Assembly (NCBI GenBank): GCA_965243255.1
Contig: CBDEUH010000004.1
Span: forward strand, 1,984,001 to 2,048,000
DNA length: 64,000 nt
DNA from: Bin87 sp965243255
Lineage (GTDB): Bacteria > Chloroflexota > Dehalococcoidia > Lucifugimonadales > UBA3495
Reading direction: 5' to 3'
A program made the translations under genes and the position numbers. The notes beneath the pieces are model-generated. The model saw only the letters and a list, made by a program, of their open reading frames with translations. It ran no database searches and had not been told where the DNA came from. Shown one piece after another: positions 34,814 through 43,183 of the stretch (position 1 is the first letter of the stretch; each line of letters starts with the position of its first letter).

Positions 34814-34833
34814 AAGGAAGGCGGGGGTGAGGG

Positions 34834-36345
34834 TTACAGGGCCAGCTTGCCGGGGTTCATGATGCCGGCCGGGTCCAGGGCTTGCTTGATGTCGCGCAGC
34901 GCGTCCCGATTGGCGCCGAGCTCGCGGCCGAGCAGGTGGTTCAGCTTGATGCCGACGCCGTGGCAGTACTCCATCACGCCGCCCATGTCCTGGGCCAGGG
35001 TCAGCACTTCGTCCACGCCGGCGGCCAGGTTGGCCCGCACGTCGGCGTCGTAGCCGTCGCGACCGATCACCGGCCGGTCGTCGTCGGGCACCACCAGCAT
35101 GGAGAAAAACTCGGGCCGGCTCCACAGGCAATACTCCACCACCTGGATTTTGCGGGCCGTCAGCAGCTCGTCGGCCCGGCGGCGGTATTCCAGCACCCGG
35201 TCAGCCGGCAGGCTCATGTGGAGGTAGTCAAAGGTGCGGCCCCACTGTCTCCGCCAACGCTCGGCGCGGGGCCGGCCCAGGGCGGTTTCGCGGTAGTTCA
35301 GGGCGGAGTCGTGGCGGCGTCGCCAGTATTCCCGGGTTGACCTGGGGCCGATGTCCCAGCCGCCGGCGGCGGAACAAACGGCGACGGTGCGCTTCAGAGC
35401 GGCTTCAACCCCCTCCCGGTAGCCTTCAAAGAGCAGGTGCAGCTGGATGCCCTCGTGGTCTTCCGTCAGATCCAGCAGGGTCGGGCGAATGCCCAGGGCG
35501 GACATCTCGGCGACGGCGGCGAAACCGTCGGCGAAGTCGGCGAACTCCATGGTGGCATAGGCGTTGGCCTCGGGCTGGCGGAATATCTTGACCGTCGCGC
35601 GGGTGATTACGCCGAAGACGCCTTCGGAGCCGATGAACAACCGGTTGAGGTCGGGGCCGGCGGACTGCTTGGGCACGGGTCGCGTCTCGATCACCCGGCC
35701 ATCGGGCAGCACCACTTCCAGCGCGACCACCTGGTCGCCCATGGGGCCGTAAGAGGCGGCGCGATAGCCCACGCCGTTGGTGGAGATGGCGCCGGCCACG
35801 GTGGCGATGGGCACGCTGTAGGGGTCGTGACCCGGCATCAGGCCGTAGGGCTGCAAGGCGTCGTACAGGTCTGCCAGCACCATGCCGGCCTCAACGTTGG
35901 CGGTGAGGGACCCGGCGTCCACGCCCAGCAGCCGGTTGAGTCGGCTTACGTCCAGGATGATGCCGCCCTGCACCGGGAGGATGCCGCCCATCACGCCGGT
36001 GCCCCCACCGTAGGGCACGACCGGCACGGCGCGCTCCTGGGCCAGCGCAACCACGCGGGACACCTCCTGCGTGTCGGCGGGCCGGACGATTGCGTCGGCC
36101 AGGCGGTCAAAGGCGGCGTCGGCGTAGTAGGCGCGGTAGGGAGTCAGCGCGTCGGCGGAGTAACGGTCGATGGCGTCGGGGTCGGTGAGAACGTGCTCGG
36201 CGCCGACGATTTCGCGCAGGCAGCCGGTCAACTGCTGCCAGTCGATGGGAGAGGCGGAACCGCGCAGTTCGGTCACGATGAAGTCGGAGGGAATGGCGCA
36301 GTGAGCGAAAGTTGCGGCGCTCAGCCGGCGCTCTGCCGCTGCCAC
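34834..36345 (-). CDS. FAD-linked oxidase (GlcD / D-lactate dehydrogenase-like)
   Basis: This flavoprotein of up to 503 residues has a PCMH-type FAD domain containing VVPYGGGTGVMGGILPVQ and a C-terminal FAD-oxidase domain ending in LDPAGIMNPGKL. The family includes glycolate oxidase subunit GlcD, D-lactate dehydrogenase and alkyl-DHAP synthase. The start is uncertain: the frame opens at a GTG at 36345 that overlaps cysS by 25 bases, and no good ribosome site is seen at any candidate. With the 2-hydroxyacid dehydrogenase nearby, a role in 2-hydroxyacid oxidation is plausible. Confidence 0.85.
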   Translation of the reverse strand: MAAAERRLSAATFAHCAIPSDFIVTELRGSASPIDWQQLTGCLREIVGAEHVLTDPDAIDRYSADALTPYRAYYADAAFDRLADAIVRPADTQEVSRVVALAQERAVPVVPYGGGTGVMGGILPVQGGIILDVSRLNRLLGVDAGSLTANVEAGMVLADLYDALQPYGLMPGHDPYSVPIATVAGAISTNGVGYRAASYGPMGDQVVALEVVLPDGRVIETRPVPKQSAGPDLNRLFIGSEGVFGVITRATVKIFRQPEANAYATMEFADFADGFAAVAEMSALGIRPTLLDLTEDHEGIQLHLLFEGYREGVEAALKRTVAVCSAAGGWDIGPRSTREYWRRRHDSALNYRETALGRPRAERWRRQWGRTFDYLHMSLPADRVLEYRRRADELLTARKIQVVEYCLWSRPEFFSMLVVPDDDRPVIGRDGYDADVRANLAAGVDEVLTLAQDMGGVMEYCHGVGIKLNHLLGRELGANRDALRDIKQALDPAGIMNPGKLAL

Positions 36346-37694
36346 TGGGTGCCCTGGGGCCCGTCCTCCAGGGTTACGCCCTGCTGGGACAGGCCGTCGC
36401 GGATCTGGTCGGCCAGGGTGAACTGCCGGGCGGCGCGCAGCTCGGAGCGCACCGACACCAGCAGGTCGATGAAGGGCGCGGCGGCCAGGTCGGCGTCGCC
36501 GTCGGGGCGCTGGGCGAAGGTGAGGCCCAGTACGCCGCCCAGTTCGCGCAAGGCGGCCTGTCCGTCGTCAACGCTTTGGCCGGCATCCCGACCCCGGTTG
36601 ATGTCCCGGGCCAGGTCGAACAGCGCGGCCACCGCCTGGGGAGTGTTCAGGTCGTCGTCCATGGCATCGGCGAAACGGGAACGATGCGAAGAGGCGTCAA
36701 CCTGGGGGCCGGAGCCGTTGCTGGGCGTCAGGGCGTGGCGTACACGGTCCAGGCTGCGCTCGATGGCGGCGGCGCCCTCGTCGCTGTAGGCCAGCGGGCT
36801 GCGATAGTGGCTGCTCAAGAAATACAGGCGCATGGCGTCGGGGCTGTAACGCTCCAGGGCCTCGACCACGGACACCAAGTTGCCCAGGGACTTGCTCATC
36901 TTGTCGGAGCCCAGCTGGAGCAGGCCGTTGTGCATCCAGTAGCGGGAGAAGGGCCGGGCGCCGGTGTAACACTCGCTCTGGGCGATTTCGTTTTCGTGGT
37001 GGGGAAACACCAGGTCCTGGCCGCCGCCGTGGATGTCCACCTGCTCGCCCAGGTATTCCAGGGACATGGCGGTGCATTCGATGTGCCAGCCGGGTCGGCC
37101 CGGCCCCCAGGGACTCTCCCACGAAGGCTCGCCGGCCTTGGCGCCCTTCCACAGGACGAAGTCCATGGGGTGTTCCTTGTTCTCGTCCACCTGGATGCGG
37201 GCGCCGGCGATCATGCTGTCCAGGGTGCGGTGGCTGAGCTTGCCGTAGTCGTCCTTGCTGGTAACGCGGAAATAGACGTCGCCGGCGGCCGGGTAGGCGT
37301 GGCCCCGGTCAATGAGGCCGGCGATGGCGTCGATGATGCGGGGAATCTCCCGGGTGGCGCGGGGGTATTCGGCGGCGCGCTGGATGTTCAGGGCGTCCAT
37401 GGTGCGGAAGTAATCGCCGATGAACTCCTCAACCAGTTCGTCCTCGGTTACGCCGCTTTCCTGCGCCCGCTGGATAATCTTGTCGTCAACGTCGGTGAAG
37501 TTCTGGACGTGGCGGACGCGGTAACCCTTGTATTCCAGGTAGCGGCGCAACGTGTCGAAGACCACGTAGCTCAGGGCGTGCCCCACGTGGGTTGACGAGT
37601 ACGGCGTAACGCCGCAGACGTACATTTTTACTTCGTTGGCGTCGGCGGGGACGAAGTTCTCAACCTGTCCGCTCAGGGTGTTGTAGAGTTTCAT
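36321..37694 (-). CDS. cysS: Cysteinyl-tRNA synthetase
   Basis: This class I aminoacyl-tRNA synthetase of 457 residues starts MKLYNTLSGQ. The HIGH motif appears as STHVGHAL, the zinc ligand region begins VCGVTPY, and the ATP loop reads DKMSKSLGN. The ATG at 37694 gives the family's normal N-terminus. A GTG at 37724 overlapping the ispF stop (GTGA) would add 10 residues and is a possible coupled start. Order ispD-x-ispF-cysS on the minus strand suggests one operon. Confidence 0.95.
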   Translation of the reverse strand: MKLYNTLSGQVENFVPADANEVKMYVCGVTPYSSTHVGHALSYVVFDTLRRYLEYKGYRVRHVQNFTDVDDKIIQRAQESGVTEDELVEEFIGDYFRTMDALNIQRAAEYPRATREIPRIIDAIAGLIDRGHAYPAAGDVYFRVTSKDDYGKLSHRTLDSMIAGARIQVDENKEHPMDFVLWKGAKAGEPSWESPWGPGRPGWHIECTAMSLEYLGEQVDIHGGGQDLVFPHHENEIAQSECYTGARPFSRYWMHNGLLQLGSDKMSKSLGNLVSVVEALERYSPDAMRLYFLSSHYRSPLAYSDEGAAAIERSLDRVRHALTPSNGSGPQVDASSHRSRFADAMDDDLNTPQAVAALFDLARDINRGRDAGQSVDDGQAALRELGGVLGLTFAQRPDGDADLAAAPFIDLLVSVRSELRAARQFTLADQIRDGLSQQGVTLEDGPQGTQWQRQSAG

Positions 37695-37720
37695 AACTGG
37701 CCGGTAGTGATAGTGCGGAT

Positions 37721-38200
37721 TCACGAACGGGAGAGCAGCGCAACCGCCGTGGCGGCGATGCCCTCTTCCCGCCCGGTGAAGCCGAGGTAGTCGGTGGTGG
37801 TGGCCTTGACGCTGATTTGCGGCTGCTGGATGGACAGCGCGGTGGCGATGTTGCCGCGCATTTCGACCACGTGGGGCGACAGCCGGGGCCGCTGCGCCAG
37901 CATTGTAGCATCAACGTTGACGATGCACCAACCGTCGGCGGCGATGACGGCGGCCGTGCGTTCCAGGAGCAGGAGGCTGCTGATGCCGGCCAACGAAGGC
38001 TCGCCCGGAGGGAAGTGCAACCCGATGTCGCCGGCGCCGGCCGCGCCCAGCAGGGCGTCGATGATGGCGTGGCTCAGCACGTCGCCGTCGCTGTGTCCGG
38101 CCAGGCCCCGGGGGTGGGAGATGGACACGCCGCCCAGGATCAGGGGCCGACCTTCGGCCAGGGCGTGGGCGTCCGCTCCCGTTCCAACCCGGTACTCCAC
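37721..38200 (-). CDS. ispF: 2-C-methyl-D-erythritol 2,4-cyclodiphosphate synthase
   Basis: IspF makes the cyclic diphosphate of the MEP isoprenoid route. The 159-residue protein has the metal ligands in GADAHALAEG (Asp10, His12), GHSDGDVLSHAIIDALLGAAGAGDIG and the C-terminal KATTTDYLGFTGREEGIAA. It sits next to cysS and one gene from ispD, which supplies an earlier step of the same pathway. Products feed menaquinone tail synthesis. Confidence 0.96.
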   Translation of the reverse strand: MEYRVGTGADAHALAEGRPLILGGVSISHPRGLAGHSDGDVLSHAIIDALLGAAGAGDIGLHFPPGEPSLAGISSLLLLERTAAVIAADGWCIVNVDATMLAQRPRLSPHVVEMRGNIATALSIQQPQISVKATTTDYLGFTGREEGIAATAVALLSRS

Positions 38201-38249
38201 TGTACTCCTCAGGGACTTTGACTCAGCCGATGCACGCGTTGGAAGGCGG

Positions 38250-38690
38250 CTATTCTTTCTCGATGTCTTTCAGCGCCCGGTGCGCGTTTTCCAGATCATT
38301 CAGCGAGTCGCTGTTGGCGATGATTGGAATGTACGCGACGCTTACGGCCACCACGAAGAGCAACGCCGAGGAGATGGCGAAGGCAACGGCGCCCACGTTT
38401 TCCTGGATGGCGACCTGATTGTGGAACGTTTCGGCCCGGGCGGCCAGGGAGTCGGGCAGCGGCAGGCCGAACTCCACGGAGGCCAGCATCAAAACGGGGG
38501 CCAGGCTGACCACGGCGATGAGAATCCAGACCACCAGCCAGAACAGGAACTTGTTGCGCTCCAGGTTAACGCGGGAACGCAGACGTTCCAGGCGGGCCGG
38601 TGCGACCTGTATGTTGAGTCCGGCGGCGCTGGCGCGCAAAAAGTTTGTATATTCGCGATATCGCTCGCGGTGGGCGTTGCCGGCAGCCAT
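38250..38690 (-). CDS. Uncharacterised two-span membrane protein between ispF and ispD
   Basis: The ATG at 38690 has GGAGG 8 bases upstream. The 146-residue protein has two membrane spans (FLFWLVVWILIAVVSLAPVL and a second near residues 98-120, AFAISSALLFVVAVSVAYI) and polar, helical ends. No family was recognised. Same-strand placement between the two isoprenoid genes suggests cotranscription, not necessarily a shared function. Confidence 0.6.
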   Translation of the reverse strand: MAAGNAHRERYREYTNFLRASAAGLNIQVAPARLERLRSRVNLERNKFLFWLVVWILIAVVSLAPVLMLASVEFGLPLPDSLAARAETFHNQVAIQENVGAVAFAISSALLFVVAVSVAYIPIIANSDSLNDLENAHRALKDIEKE

Positions 38691-38824
38691 TTCAACAGCC
38701 TCCGAACCGATAGCAGCACAACTGGCAAGAGGAGCGCTGAAAGATTCGTCGTCGCCGCTTTTCGGCAACGGTTAGCGCATTATATCGTTTTCGCATCGGC
38801 CGATGCCAGCCATCCGCGGGTTGG

Positions 38825-39547
38825 TTACGGGATTTTCCCGTCGGCTCCAGGTTGGGAATCGCCAGCCAGGATGTGGCTGACTACGGCCAGGTCCTCCGGA
38901 GTGGTTACCTTCAGGTTGTCGTAGCTGCCGGGGAAAATGTGGACGGTGTGACCGGCAGCCTCGGCCATGGCGGCGTCGTCGGTGTAGTCGCCGGTGGCGG
39001 CCCGGTGGGCCTCCAACAGCATATCGTAATCGAACACCTGGGGGGTTTGAGCGGCCCACAGGGTGGAGCGGTCGGGCGTGGCCGTGATCACGTCTCCGCT
39101 GCCCACGACCTTGATGGTGTCCTTCACCGGAACGGCGGCCACCGCCGCGCCCCATCGCCGAACGGCATCCAGCCCCCGGGTGAGCACGTCGTCGGCGACG
39201 CAGGGGCGCGCGCCGTCGTGAACCGCTACCCAGCAGCACCGGCCCAGGGCCGTCAGGCCGGCATACACCGAGTCCTGGCGCCGAGCCCCGCCGGCGCAAA
39301 CGGCCTGGACCTTGCCGATGCGGAGTTCCTCGACCAGCCGGCGCGAACGGGCGACGGACTGGTCGGCGACCACCAGCACGATGCCGGCCACGGCGTCGGA
39401 TTGGGCCAGGCGGCGCAGGGTGTGGGCGATCAGCGGAACGCCGTGCACCTGGGCGAAGGTCTTGTCGGTTCCGCCCATGCGGGAACTGCGGCCGGCGGCG
39501 ACCACTACCACACCCAGGCGGTCGTCGTTGGAGTTTTTAGCCGTCAT
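38825..39547 (-). CDS. ispD: 2-C-methyl-D-erythritol 4-phosphate cytidylyltransferase
   Basis: IspD transfers CMP to methylerythritol phosphate. The 240-residue protein has the nucleotide motif VVVVAAGRSSRMGGTDK, GGARRQDSVYAGL, VAVHDGARPCV and the later KDTIKVV and QTPQVFDYD, all expected for the family. It is first in the minus-strand series ispD, membrane protein, ispF, cysS, and divergent from the OsmC gene. The 99 bases between them hold both promoters. Confidence 0.95.
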   Translation of the reverse strand: MTAKNSNDDRLGVVVVAAGRSSRMGGTDKTFAQVHGVPLIAHTLRRLAQSDAVAGIVLVVADQSVARSRRLVEELRIGKVQAVCAGGARRQDSVYAGLTALGRCCWVAVHDGARPCVADDVLTRGLDAVRRWGAAVAAVPVKDTIKVVGSGDVITATPDRSTLWAAQTPQVFDYDMLLEAHRAATGDYTDDAAMAEAAGHTVHIFPGSYDNLKVTTPEDLAVVSHILAGDSQPGADGKIP

Positions 39548-39646
39548 CTAAAAAACTGCGCTAGCGTCCGGGGCTGCCGGTTAGCGATAATGAGCAAGTA
39601 GTGTACTATTCAGGTATTCTAGCACCAGAGGTCAAGGAGGAAGAAG

Positions 39647-40096
39647 ATGGCTGCATTGGAACTGGCCTACCGGGCGCAGACGTACAGCTCGGGTACCCAC
39701 GGCCGCGCAATTTGCAACGCTCGCACCCACCACTGGGTAGCTGACGACGGCGGCGGAGACGCCGTCTATTCCGGCGAACTGTTCCTTTCCGGCATCACCG
39801 CCTGCGCGGTGAACATGGTGGAGCGCATCGCGGTTACCGATGATGCCCCGCTGGACTTCATGGAAGTCTCCGCGGAAGCCTACCGCGACCCGGACGCAAC
39901 CCCCGGCGACCTGACCCTGTACGCCGACGTGCGCATCCACTTCAAAATCTATGGCGTGGACGACGACCAGGGCAACTACCTGGTGGACACCTGGAAAAAG
40001 CGTTGACCCCTGTACGGTTCGGTCGCCGTGGCGACCCCAAGCACATCGGTAACCGCTGAGTTCACCGCCGAACCCCGCCGGAAGCACGGCGCCTAG
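39647..40096 (+). CDS. OsmC-family peroxidase, candidate selenoprotein (Sec120)
   Basis: Read through one in-frame TGA at 40004-40006, this is a 149-residue OsmC/Ohr-type protein, the family's normal length. The first thiol is Cys53 in SGITACAVNMVERIA. The second, normally the Cys of KRCPVYxS near the C-terminus, is the UGA: WKKR-UGA-PLYGSVAVATP. Stopping at the UGA would remove one redox centre and the last beta strand. AAGGAGG precedes the ATG. OsmC proteins reduce organic hydroperoxides with these two residues. A SECIS-like hairpin follows at 40021-40036. The antiporter starts about 95 bases downstream. Confidence 0.85.
40021..40036 (+). promoter_or_regulatory. Candidate bacterial SECIS hairpin after UGA 40004
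   Basis: GGUCGC (40021-40026) pairs perfectly with GCGACC (40031-40036) around the tetraloop CGUG, whose second base is G. The loop begins 20 bases after the UGA, in the accepted distance range. Confidence 0.65.
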
Positions 40097-40191
40097 CCAG
40101 CCCTCAAGGGTTCATCATCGAAATCCTGCTGTCCATATTCACAGCGGGCCTCTCGGAGACGGCAGCCGGTCACCTGAAAGATTTTGCCATC

Positions 40192-42204
40192 GTGATGGCG
40201 ATTGCCGCCGCCGGGTTGGCTTTCGCCCGGCTGGTCTGGCAGCCGCCGGTTTTGGGCTATCTGCTCGCCGGCCTGCTGATCGGCCCCTTCACGCTGCCCA
40301 CGCCGGTCATCAGCAACCTGGACACCATCGAGCTGATGGCCGAACTGGGGCTGGTGCTGCTGCTGTTCGGCATCGGCCTGGAACTGGGCTGGCGACGCAT
40401 CCGGGAAGTCGGGTTCCTGGTGCTGGTCATCGGCATCGTTGAAATCACCACGCTGACCCTGCTGGGAATGCTGATTGCCGACAAGATGCTGGGCATCTCC
40501 GGGCACGGCGGGCTGTACCTGGGCGGCGCGATGGCCATCAGCAGCTCGGCAATCCTGCTGAAAGGGCTGCGGGACGGCGGCAACCTGCGCACCGGATGGG
40601 GGCAAACCATCGTTGGGATCCTGCTGGTGGAGGACTTTGCCGCGGTGATTCTGCTGACGCTGCTGGCCGGCCTGGCCACCACCGGCTCCACCGACCTGGC
40701 CGGCGTGGGCTGGCTGGTGGCGAAACTGGCGATTTTCTGCATCGCGGCGCTGACCTTCGGCACGCTGTTGGCGCCCCGTTTGATGCGGCTGCTGTCCCGG
40801 GCGCGCTCGGACGAAACCCTGCTGCTGGCCTCGCTGGGCTGCTGCTTCGGGTTGGCGCTGGGCGCGGAGTTCCTGGGGCTGTCGGCGGCGGCCGGCTCCT
40901 TCATCATCGGCATGGTAATCGGCGATACCGACGCGGCCGGCCGGGTAACCAGGCTGGTGAATCCGGTGCGGGATATGTTTGGCGCGCTGTTTTTCATGTC
41001 CATCGGGATGCTGATTGACTACCGCACGCTGGACGATTTCATCCTGCCGGCGCTGGTGGTGGTGGCAGTGTTCATGGCCGGCAAGATTATCGCCAACACC
41101 ATCGGCTCGATACTGTCGGGGCGGAATACCCGCCAGGCGGTGCAGGTGGGCCTGACCATGCCGCAGATGGGCGAGTTTTCGCTGGCCATCGGCCGGGTGA
41201 GCGCCACCGACAGCGTGGTCAACATTACCATCGGCCCGGTTCTGGCCATCGCCACGGCGATTACGTCCGTCCTGGCTCCCCTGACGTCGCGGCTGGCAAC
41301 GCCGTTGTGCAACTGGGCAGCCCGCCGGGCGCCGCCGACGATGGTGGAAGTTGACCTGGCAATCCAGGTGGGCATCCGCACCTTCTGGTCGGCGTTCTCC
41401 CTGCCGGGCCAGAGGGGCCGCATATTGAAGAACCTGGTGCGCCGGATGCTGATCAACGTGCTGATCATCGCCGTGATCACCGCGGTGGGCACGGTGTGCG
41501 CGTACACCCTGCCCGACCTGCTGGCGGGACTGCTGCCGGTGTCGGCCGACCTGCTGGGGCTGATCATCGGGGGCGCGTCAGTGGGGCTGATGGTCCCCGG
41601 CGCCATCGCCATTTGGAGCGAGCTGCGGACGCTGGCCCGGCTGACCGACCGATTGGCCCAACGGGCCAGGCCCAACCGACCGCAACGGTACACCTTCCGC
41701 GCGCTGATCCAGGACGGGCTGGCGACGGCCCTGCTGCTGCTGGCCATAATGGCGTGGACCCCGTTGATCGTCCGCCTGTTTGCCCTGGGCACGCTGTCCA
41801 CGCCGCTGCCCATTGTGCTGCTGGTGGCTTCGGCGGCGCTGCTGGTGTTTGTGGGTTTCCACATCCATCGCGTGCTGGAGGCGGCCTTCCACGACACCTT
41901 CGCGGCGTCAACGGCGGCGACGGGCATGAGCACGACGATGTCGGCCGGCGCGCCGGATGACGCGCTGGAACCGATTGACGCCGAAACGCCGGCGCTGCAC
42001 GATGGTCACCACGAGCCGGTGGGCCGGCCGGCCGCGGCAACGTCGCTGTCGGCCCGCACCGGCCGGGATGCGGAACTGATGGACGCCGAGGAGAGCCTGT
42101 GGCGGATGCTGGAGGAACGGGTCGCCATCCTGCGCACACCGCACCACGGGGAGGAGGAGGAGCGGCCGGCGCCGTCGCAGCCACAGCGAACGGAAAGCGA
42201 TTGA
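40192..42204 (+). CDS. CPA2 family cation:proton antiporter (KefB/Kef-type)
   Basis: The ~670-residue protein has about 12-13 membrane helices with the CPA2 pattern: PPVLGYLLAGLLIGP, MAELGLVLLLFGIGLEL, the central SSSAILLKGL, then VEDFAAVILLT with the transport-site acidic residue. A cytoplasmic C-terminal region follows, without a clear TrkA-N domain. Upstream in-frame codons (from ~40111) encode a hydrophobic stretch that looks like the true first helix, but no ATG, GTG or TTG is available there. The start is set at ATG 40192 with that reservation. It exchanges Na+ or K+ for H+. Confidence 0.87.
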   Translation: MMAIAAAGLAFARLVWQPPVLGYLLAGLLIGPFTLPTPVISNLDTIELMAELGLVLLLFGIGLELGWRRIREVGFLVLVIGIVEITTLTLLGMLIADKMLGISGHGGLYLGGAMAISSSAILLKGLRDGGNLRTGWGQTIVGILLVEDFAAVILLTLLAGLATTGSTDLAGVGWLVAKLAIFCIAALTFGTLLAPRLMRLLSRARSDETLLLASLGCCFGLALGAEFLGLSAAAGSFIIGMVIGDTDAAGRVTRLVNPVRDMFGALFFMSIGMLIDYRTLDDFILPALVVVAVFMAGKIIANTIGSILSGRNTRQAVQVGLTMPQMGEFSLAIGRVSATDSVVNITIGPVLAIATAITSVLAPLTSRLATPLCNWAARRAPPTMVEVDLAIQVGIRTFWSAFSLPGQRGRILKNLVRRMLINVLIIAVITAVGTVCAYTLPDLLAGLLPVSADLLGLIIGGASVGLMVPGAIAIWSELRTLARLTDRLAQRARPNRPQRYTFRALIQDGLATALLLLAIMAWTPLIVRLFALGTLSTPLPIVLLVASAALLVFVGFHIHRVLEAAFHDTFAASTAATGMSTTMSAGAPDDALEPIDAETPALHDGHHEPVGRPAAATSLSARTGRDAELMDAEESLWRMLEERVAILRTPHHGEEEERPAPSQPQRTESD

Positions 42205-42220
42205 GGCGCCGGGATAGTGC

Positions 42221-42226
42221 TAAAAT
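42221..42226 (+). promoter_or_regulatory. -10-like box before the BtuF-like gene
   Basis: TAAAAT lies 40 bases before the ATG at 42266. A TTGAGG at 42201 is only 14 bases upstream, so the -35 is weak. Confidence 0.3.
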
Positions 42227-42265
42227 ACGGCTGACGAACCTGACTCCCAGGGGAAGGACTGCACC

Positions 42266-43183
42266 ATGCGTATCTGTTCGTTTTTACCCTCGGCCACCGA
42301 GATTGTCTATGCGCTGGGGTTGGAAGACTGCCTTTACGGCGTAACCCACGAATGCGACTACCCGGCGGCCGCCAAGAGCAAGCCCTGGGTGGTGCGCAGC
42401 GTCTTTGAGGGCACAAACCCCAGCAGCGGTGAAATCAGCCGGGTCATCTCGGAACGGCTGGCCGAGGGGCTGGGCATCTATCACATCGACCAGGACATAC
42501 TGGACGCGGCCAACCCCGACCTGCTGCTGACCCAGGCTATCTGCGAGGTTTGAGCGGTGTCTTCTCGGCAGGTCGCCGAGTCCACCGCCAACATGACCAA
42601 GCAGCCGGAAGTGCTGTCCCTGGACCCTCAGTACCTGGGCGACGTGCTGGAAGACGTGCGCAGGGTGGGCCGCGCCACCGACTCGGAGTCGGTGGCCGAC
42701 CGGGTAACCTCCCGAATGCAGGAACGCATCGACGCCGTAACCCAGCGGGCTGCGCTGGCGGACACCCGCCCGAGGGTGCTGCACCTGGAATGGACCGACC
42801 CCCTGATGTGCGGCGGCCATTGGGTTCCCGAGATGGTGGAGCTGGCCGGCGGGGCCAACTGCTTCGGCGACAAGGAGATGGGCTCGTTCCCGCTGGAGTG
42901 GGACGCGGTGGTGGAGAGCCAGCCCGAGGTTATCGTGCTGATGCCCTGCGGCTTTGAGGTGCCCCGGGCCCTGGAGGACGTGCCGCTGCTCACCGAAAAG
43001 GAGGGCTGGGATACGCTGCCGGCGGTGCAAAACAACCGGGTCTTCGCCATCGACGCCAGCAACTACACCAGCCGCTCCGGCCCGCGCCTGGTTACCGGGC
43101 TGGAGATACTGGCCGAGATGACCCACCCGGAGCTGTTCTCGGGCCAGATTCCCGAAATGGGCGCCCGGCGCATCTACGCCTAG
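42266..43183 (+). CDS. BtuF-like cobalamin/metal-chelate binding protein, candidate selenoprotein (Sec96)
   Basis: Two same-frame pieces separated by a single TGA (42551-42553) form one 305-residue helical-backbone metal-receptor protein (BtuF/cobalamin-binding type). It opens RICSFLPSATEIVYALG and lacks a signal peptide. Homologs have a CxxC in the loop after LTQ (typically LTQxLCxVCAV). Here the sequence is LTQAICEV-UGA-AVSSRQVAE, that is CxxU with Cys93. The second part has WTDPLMCGGHWVPEM and the receptor C-terminus. A strong SECIS hairpin starts right after the UGA. No permease or ATPase is adjacent, so it may act in the cytoplasm. Confidence 0.86.
42554..42588 (+). promoter_or_regulatory. 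Bacterial SECIS element after UGA 42551
   Basis: The lower stem pairs GCGGUG (42554-42559) with CACCGC (42583-42588). The upper stem pairs CUCGGC (42564-42569) with GCCGAG (42575-42580) around the loop AGGUC. The loop begins 17 bases after the UGA and matches the AGGUCU apical loop of E. coli fdhF, which SelB recognises. This is the best of the three hairpins. Confidence 0.82.
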
